Source of the DNA: Adiantum capillus-veneris
Taxonomy: Eukaryota; Streptophyta; Polypodiopsida; Polypodiales; Pteridaceae
Direction: 5' to 3'
Length of the DNA: 64,000 nucleotides
Assembly (NCBI GenBank): GCA_014529385.2
Contig: CM043957.1
Span: 66,234,003-66,298,002 of the forward strand
Part shown: piece by piece, positions 58,901 to 64,000 of the stretch
Layout of the letters: each line of letters begins with the position of its first letter
How positions within the stretch are numbered: the stretch's first letter is position 1
Translations under genes and position numbers: made by a program
Notes under the pieces: generated by a model
Databases searched by the model: none
What the model saw: only the letters and a program-made list of their open reading frames with translations
What the model was told of the DNA's origin: nothing

Positions 58901-60073
58901 AACAACCAGAGGGATTCGTATGTGAAACCCAAAAACCAACGAGAATAGAATTGGTTTGTAGACTGAAAAAGGCACTCTATGGCCTCAAGCAAGGTTCAAG
59001 GAAATGGTATCAAAAATTCGACAAATTCATGCAGTCTCAGGGTTACATTAGAAGTCAAGAGGATCACTGCTTATACACAAAAAGGTTGAACGATGGTTCT
59101 TTAATCATCTTGATCTTGTATGTAGATGATATGCTTATCGCAGGCAAATCAATTGATGAAATCAATCAGTTGAAAAAGATGCTAAGCACTCAGTTTTCCA
59201 TGAAGGATTTGGGAGATGCCAATCACTTTCTTGGTATGCACATCAAGAGAGACAGGCAACGTGGAATTCTTGAATTATCTCAAGAAAAGTACATTTACAA
59301 AGTCTTGCAACGTTTTAGTATGCAGAGGGGGGAAGTCATTGAGTACCCCAATGCAAGCATATTCCAAACTTAGCAAGGAAGACTCTCCCATGACAGTGGC
59401 TGAGAAAGAGGAAATGGTGAAAGTACCATATTCTTCAGCAGTTGGCAGTTTGATGTACGCTATGGTATCCACAAGACCAGACATTGCACATGCAGTGGGA
59501 GTGGTTAGTAGGTACATGGCAAACCCTGGCAAGAAGCATTGGGAAGCAGTGAAGAAAATCCTGAGATATTTGAAAGGTGCTAGCAAGTGTTTACGCTTCG
59601 AAAATAGTGATGCATCTATTGTAGGTTACACGGATGCGGATTATGCGGGTTGCGTGGATCGTAGAAGATCCACATATGGCTATGTGTTCATGTTTGTTGG
59701 AGCAGCTATCTCTTGGAGATCGTGTCTCCAAGATTGCACGTCTTCATCTACCACTGAGGCAGAATATGTTGCTACGTCTGACGCCAGCAAGGAAGCCATA
59801 TGGTTGGCTCGTCTAGTGGGAGATTTGGGCATTCACGAGGTTCCAGTACTACATTGTGATAGTCAGAGTGCCATTGCTTTGGCAAAGAATCCAATGTTTC
59901 ACTCAAAGTTGAAACACATAGAGGTCAGATACCATGTCATACGAGATGCATTGGCTGGCAAGCGTATCGAGCTTGTCAAGGTTCACACTGACGACAACCC
60001 CGCAGATGCTCTCACAAAGAGCCTAGCCTCGGAGCGATTTACACATTGTATAGAACTTATGGGTGTAGGATGA
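55990..60073 (+). pseudogene. Young copia gag-pol, nearly intact
   Basis: Gag starts MASSSEKDEYFIRKFDGSNF (UBN2-type gag). TAA at 56737-56739 falls inside the zinc knuckle (CY-stop-CHKKGHYKKDC); the frame continues in register. Protease has WILDSGASFHVT (about 57030). Pre-integrase ELWHSRLGH is followed by integrase with HSDLCGP, RTDNGGEY and NGIAERMNR. RT keeps both catalytic regions, VQMDVNIAF and LYVDDMLIAG. A frameshift lies at the G6 run 59327-59332, after which the other frame carries the rest of RT and RNase H (YTDADYAG, TEAEYVA, CDSQSAIAL) to the stop at 60073. A homopolymer error could explain the frameshift; the stop looks real or recent. Confidence 0.93.
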
Positions 60074-60145
60074 AGCCTCGGCAGTTTTGTATAGACTAAC
60101 TATACTAATGCCACTATTGGCCACCATGACCTTCAAGTGGTAGGT

Positions 60146-60357
60146 TGTTGGGGTGTAGGCCAGGTGGCCGTGGGAAACCACTCTTGTACACTTGATTCTC
60201 ACCTAATCAATATAGGGAGAAAAAGAGGTAGAGTTGACTCTTCTCTTTCTTCTCCACTAACCCACACAGTGGCTGCCTGTGCATCTCCCCCCTTCCCCAT
60301 TTCTCTTCTTCCCCTCTCTAGCATACACACTCCATACACGCACACGCGCACTCATCA
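60146..60357 (+). repeat. Young copia 3' LTR
   Basis: Identical to the 5' LTR apart from one G-to-A change in a CpG (actccatac against actccgtac). Confidence 0.95.
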
Positions 60358-62622
60358 CTATTGAGCATGGGATTTCAAACTCTCCTGGTTGACTTTTCTA
60401 TTGGATTGTTTTTTCTTGTGATAGGGTTGCTTGCAAAAATCTTATCTTTGATCCTTTTTCTTATGGCCGACTTGATAGAAACTCCTTAGTTGGATTGCTG
60501 TGCTTGTGGACCTTATCAAAAATTTAATATTCCTATCCATTTTACCTTGTTTTCTTTGGGGCAGTATGATGCAATATCTGGTTGTAGTTTGTTGTTTTGA
60601 GTACTTTTGATTCTCTAATTTCTTTGATTTTTTTATGTTTTTGATTTTTTGGAAATAAACCCCTTCTTCATTTGGTTTAAAGAGCTTTATTTTGCAAAAC
60701 TACCTACTTGAGATTTTTTACTTGATGATTGAGCTATACTGACTTTCGTCAGATATGGTCTTTTGAAATAGGTTTATCCTTTTTTTAACAAATAGTGGTG
60801 GATAAGATGATGTCCTTACTTTTTCTCTCTTTGTTAGATTCTGTAATATGAAATCTAAACTCTAAAATGATTTCTAGTTTCTATTTACTATATAAACTAG
60901 AAATGTTCTTTTAAAGTCATTTATTGTTTCTTAACCTTTTCTTATACATGGGCTATAAAAAGCACTTTTTTAGTTTTTGGACTCTTGCTTCTATTTCCAA
61001 ACTGATGAAGAATATAGTGTCTCTCCTAATGGTCCTTGCATACCATAACAACTTGAATTTCATAATGTGCAACTTATATGCTCCCTCAAAATATTCTTGC
61101 TAGTTTTGAATACCTAGTCTTTAACATGCTTAACATGGGAAGTTTTGGTTGGCCTTCAGAGAACTATTGTTCCAAGAACTATGACGAGTTACTACAACTA
61201 ATTGAACATTTTCTTTAAATGCCTTGAAGATAGAAAGTTTATTGGTACATTACACTACCTTTTGCTAGTTTGACTTGATCCTTTTATCTCCAACATATGT
61301 TTGAAACTTCAATAAATTCTTCTTTTTAGGCTCTCTTTGTATTAAACTCTGAATGATGAGACCTTTTGCTTTGGAATTACCTACAAATGTATTCCTTAAG
61401 GGCTTTAATAATAGAGCCCTATCTACTTAGTGCTTTCTATACATAATGATAGGATTTACACTTTTTTGGCCTCTACTAATGATTTGCTTGGGGTCATATA
61501 TAACAAAGATATTTAGCCTTTTGGGAAGTTCCAAATCCATTCCTTGGAAGCTTACAACACTTGATTTTGATGGTACTTTTGCATTTTTCTAAGGACTCCT
61601 TTTATAATAAAAAAACACAGATCTAAATCACAATCTTTTTTGCTTAGCATTGTCCAAATAGACTAGATTTTGTATTCTTGTTACCATATTTGAAACTTTG
61701 AGGAAACTTTTTGGTGTCTCATTAGGAAAATAAGATGGCCATATATGTCGAACTTCTTTTATGTTTTATGTTTAAATCTGAGTAAGATTTAACTTTGGAT
61801 ACTATAAGCTCATTCCACCTTAAATCAAAGGAATAGTTGGATGAAAGCCTTAAAACATATGCTTAATACTAGAGAGAAGAGACCTAGTTTTTTTTATTTT
61901 GTTGAATATTTTAAAAAAAATTGAGAATACAAATTTGTTTCTATCAAAAGCTGATAAATAATGTCAAACTTGGATTGATAGTATCATGTTGAAACATTAT
62001 TTGGTAGAGGATTTACTTAAAATATTTTGGAAAAACATATTCTTGAATATAGTTAATAATTCCCACAAGTAAATAAAAATTGTTCACTTAGGGCTCTATG
62101 ATGATCCTTTTACTAAGAGAAGTCCTAAGGAGCGTTTTTGCTTTGGCACTTTGAAATAGAAGAATAAGAATAATTTAGATACCTTCTTAACACTAGTTTG
62201 GTAACTTAACAAGACATAAAAGTATCCTTTCATGGTTTTGGCAAAAATAAAATATCTTCAACCTATTGTAGACATGGTCACTCAAAAACTTTAAAGTACA
62301 TCTAGGACAATAGCTAGTTCATTAATTTTTAAGCAAGACAAGGATAAGAACTAATAGATTATGACACCTATAATATACTTCTTCAAGGCAGATGAGAAGT
62401 CTATCTATGCTTAAAAAGTTTTGGGTAGCTTTAGTTCACCTCTAATGTGAAGACCTATTTCATTTATAGGTTAGGGACCGCTCATTAACATTATTGATAA
62501 TCCTACTTTACAAGATAATAAATCAAAATTAGGATTTTATGAATATCAAAATATGGCGGGCCTCCCTTGTTTGCTCAAGTCATGGATGTGGGCTCAAGAG
62601 AAGGGTATTATTGATGGTAAAA

Positions 62623-62625
<3 letters not shown>
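60358..62625. other. T-rich non-coding stretch, nothing recognised
   Basis: The resumed flank of the young copia. It continues the T-rich style of 50789-53074, with no protein-like frame or repeat pair. Confidence 0.5.

Positions 62626-62662
<37 letters not shown>
62626..62662. repeat. GA microsatellite
   Basis: About 18 uninterrupted ga units. Confidence 0.95.
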
Positions 62663-62664
<2 letters not shown>

Positions 62665-62988
62665 CCGTTCACTTGGATTACAAAAATTGTACCTTTAATA
62701 GGGTAAAATATGCATGTGCAAAAAGGAAAATGCATCTATTAGGCAAGAAATGCATGCTCTCTTCACTACGCTTGCTATTAAGCTAAGTTTTGTCTAATCC
62801 ATCTTTCATATTTCGCACAACAAGAGTTGGTTCCCCCCGTGAGCTTTGGTTCTTTCTCTTTTCTAGTCATACAAATACAAAGAGAACCCCAAGTATCACC
62901 TTCAGGAAGATCATAACTGATGCTATGGCACTTGCCACTGTTGTTGCAACCAATCCAGCTCACAAACAGTTGTTCAATACACGCACAT

Positions 62989-63746
62989 TCAAATGCTCAT
63001 GCCAAGTGCAACTGCCTCAAAAAAAGGCTCATCCTTCATGAGTGGAATGGTTTTCATGATTTGCAGATGGAAAGGGTCTCCGACACTGACATCTACAATA
63101 CAAAGACAAGAAAATCAGAGAAAGGATTGAAAATATAATACCAAAGACATGCACAACCATCAAGGCCACAAACCTTTATGTACACATAAAGGGACATTGT
63201 GCGAATTTGAAAGTTGAAGAAGCACAAACTTCCATAAGTTTGCATCGTTCTGAATGTTTGCTTCTATGGTGAACACCTAGGTATATGGACAAAAATCAAG
63301 TCTTACATAGCATGTGACCCATCAATCTCAATATGAAAAACCCTTAAATGTGTCTTAAATGAGTATAATGTCACCTGTTCATGAGCTTGTACACCTGTCA
63401 AATACTCCTTGAATTTCAATGTCGACGAGAAGTCGTCAAAAGCAAATGCAGCATCTCGTAGAGTTGTCCCAACAATTCCATTCCCAACCGCCTTTCCATA
63501 GGACTCCTATGTTTGAACAGTAAAAACATAGTGGTGATTCTTATGAAATCAACCAAAAGCACAAGCATCAGATAGCCATACAACACATACTTTAAGAGTC
63601 CACAAATGCAGAAAATGCTGTTTGCGTGCTTCAAGCTCATTCAACTGTTCTAGCTGTGCAACCTCCATCTCCGAAAACTTGCGTCTACCAAACCTTATTA
63701 AGTCTGTCCGTGTCACTCGATCCTTTTCCTCCACATCAATGCCAAC
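62989..63746 (-). CDS. 3' end of an unidentified multi-exon gene
   Basis: Four exons on the minus strand, with matching splice sites and phases: 63746-63591 (52 codons), 63506-63375 (44 codons), 63276-63174 and 63092-62989 (stop TGA). Introns are GTATGT...CATAG, GTGACA...CTAG and GTTTGT...TTGTAG; the first exon shown is preceded by TCTTGTAG. The joined frame is free of stops over 165 codons. The first exon is charged and helical (EVAQLEQLNELEARKQHF), suggesting a coiled coil. The rest is mixed, with VFTIEANIQND and a C-terminus EAVALGMSI. I do not recognise the family. Earlier exons lie beyond 64000. It is the only gene here without visible damage, so it is probably a working host gene. Confidence 0.7.
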
Positions 63747-63929
63747 CTACAAGACAAAAAAAGAAACAGCAGAAATGTTAGATGGTTAACAATTCGGCAG
63801 AATGACCTTCATGAGTTGTTGAAACTAACTCGAGAACTCGGACGATTGTTTTAAATTAACATCACACCATGATGATTTCATCCCAAAAGACCGACAATGA
63901 TGTCCTTCCTCTGCTTGTGAGGGGTGTCT

Positions 63930-63949
63930 CCCCCCCCCCCCCCCCCCCC
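63930..63949. repeat. Run of 20 C
   Basis: A homopolymer followed by a C-rich tail, within what is probably an intron of the minus-strand gene. The length is uncertain for technical reasons. Confidence 0.85.
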
Positions 63950-64000
63950 GCCCCTGCCCCTTTCCCCTATCACAAGCATTTACAAGTGTATAGCCATCTC

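Larger units (their letters stand above)
53075..60357 (+). mobile_element. Young full-length copia element
   Basis: A 7.28-kb Ty1/copia element of a family different from the one at 22719. LTRs 53075-53286 and 60146-60357 are each 212 bp and differ at one visible base (ccg against cca near the end). A perfect target duplication CTATT flanks it (53070-53074 and 60358-60362). The primer-binding site is canonical. The gag-pol frame is broken only by one stop and one single-base frameshift, so the insertion is recent and the element may have moved lately. Confidence 0.95.

Overview
This is a window of plant nuclear DNA. It most resembles a large, repeat-rich genome of a fern or other seed-free vascular plant. 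The reasons are nested Ty1/copia and Ty3/gypsy elements, GT-AG introns with T-rich acceptors, an old L1-like LINE, and a gene of the DUF8039/DUF7869 kind, which I recall as common in ferns and lycophytes. The species cannot be named from the sequence. Nothing points to bacterial, organellar or viral-particle DNA.

Layout. 1-4110 is a satellite array with a three-level repeat hierarchy (about 50 bp, 425/442 bp, 867 bp). 4111-6640 holds AT-rich DNA, a 90-bp minisatellite and a GC-rich hairpin. 6640-8190 is a second tandem array that shares only the 18-base core ggtccaccacttgtccaa with the first. 8274-16000 is a three-gene cluster: a DUF8039/DUF7869 transposase-like gene on the plus strand, broken by two in-frame stops; a divergent histone H3 variant on the minus strand (11961-12856), broken by stops; and a decayed four-exon transposase-like pseudogene on the minus strand (12998-15978). 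18030-21600 is a degenerate LINE (minus).

21677-39241 is a three-level nest. An old plus-strand copia relic is split by a second copia of the same family (22719-37723, minus, perfect 5-bp target duplication GTTAA). That copia is in turn split in its leader by a gypsy element (27548-37392, plus) with two RNase H domains. 39242-53074 is gene-poor, with dispersed repeats, tandem duplications and a small non-coding LTR element (49078-50788). 53075-60357 is a young copia element (LTRs differ at one base, target duplication CTATT) with a very long leader. 62989-63746 is the 3' end of an apparently intact multi-exon minus-strand gene that I could not identify.

How the parts relate. Most of the window is selfish DNA, probably silenced. 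Many premature stops sit where one C-to-T change of CAA, CAG or CGA would produce them, which fits decay by methylcytosine deamination. The most unusual item is the H3-like gene: its tail begins exactly like H3 (MARTKQTA) but has Glu where K9 should be, its tail is greatly lengthened, and its histone fold is recognisable to the end. It sits between two transposase-like genes, so it may be a histone gene carried by, or trapped in, a mobile element. That link is inference.
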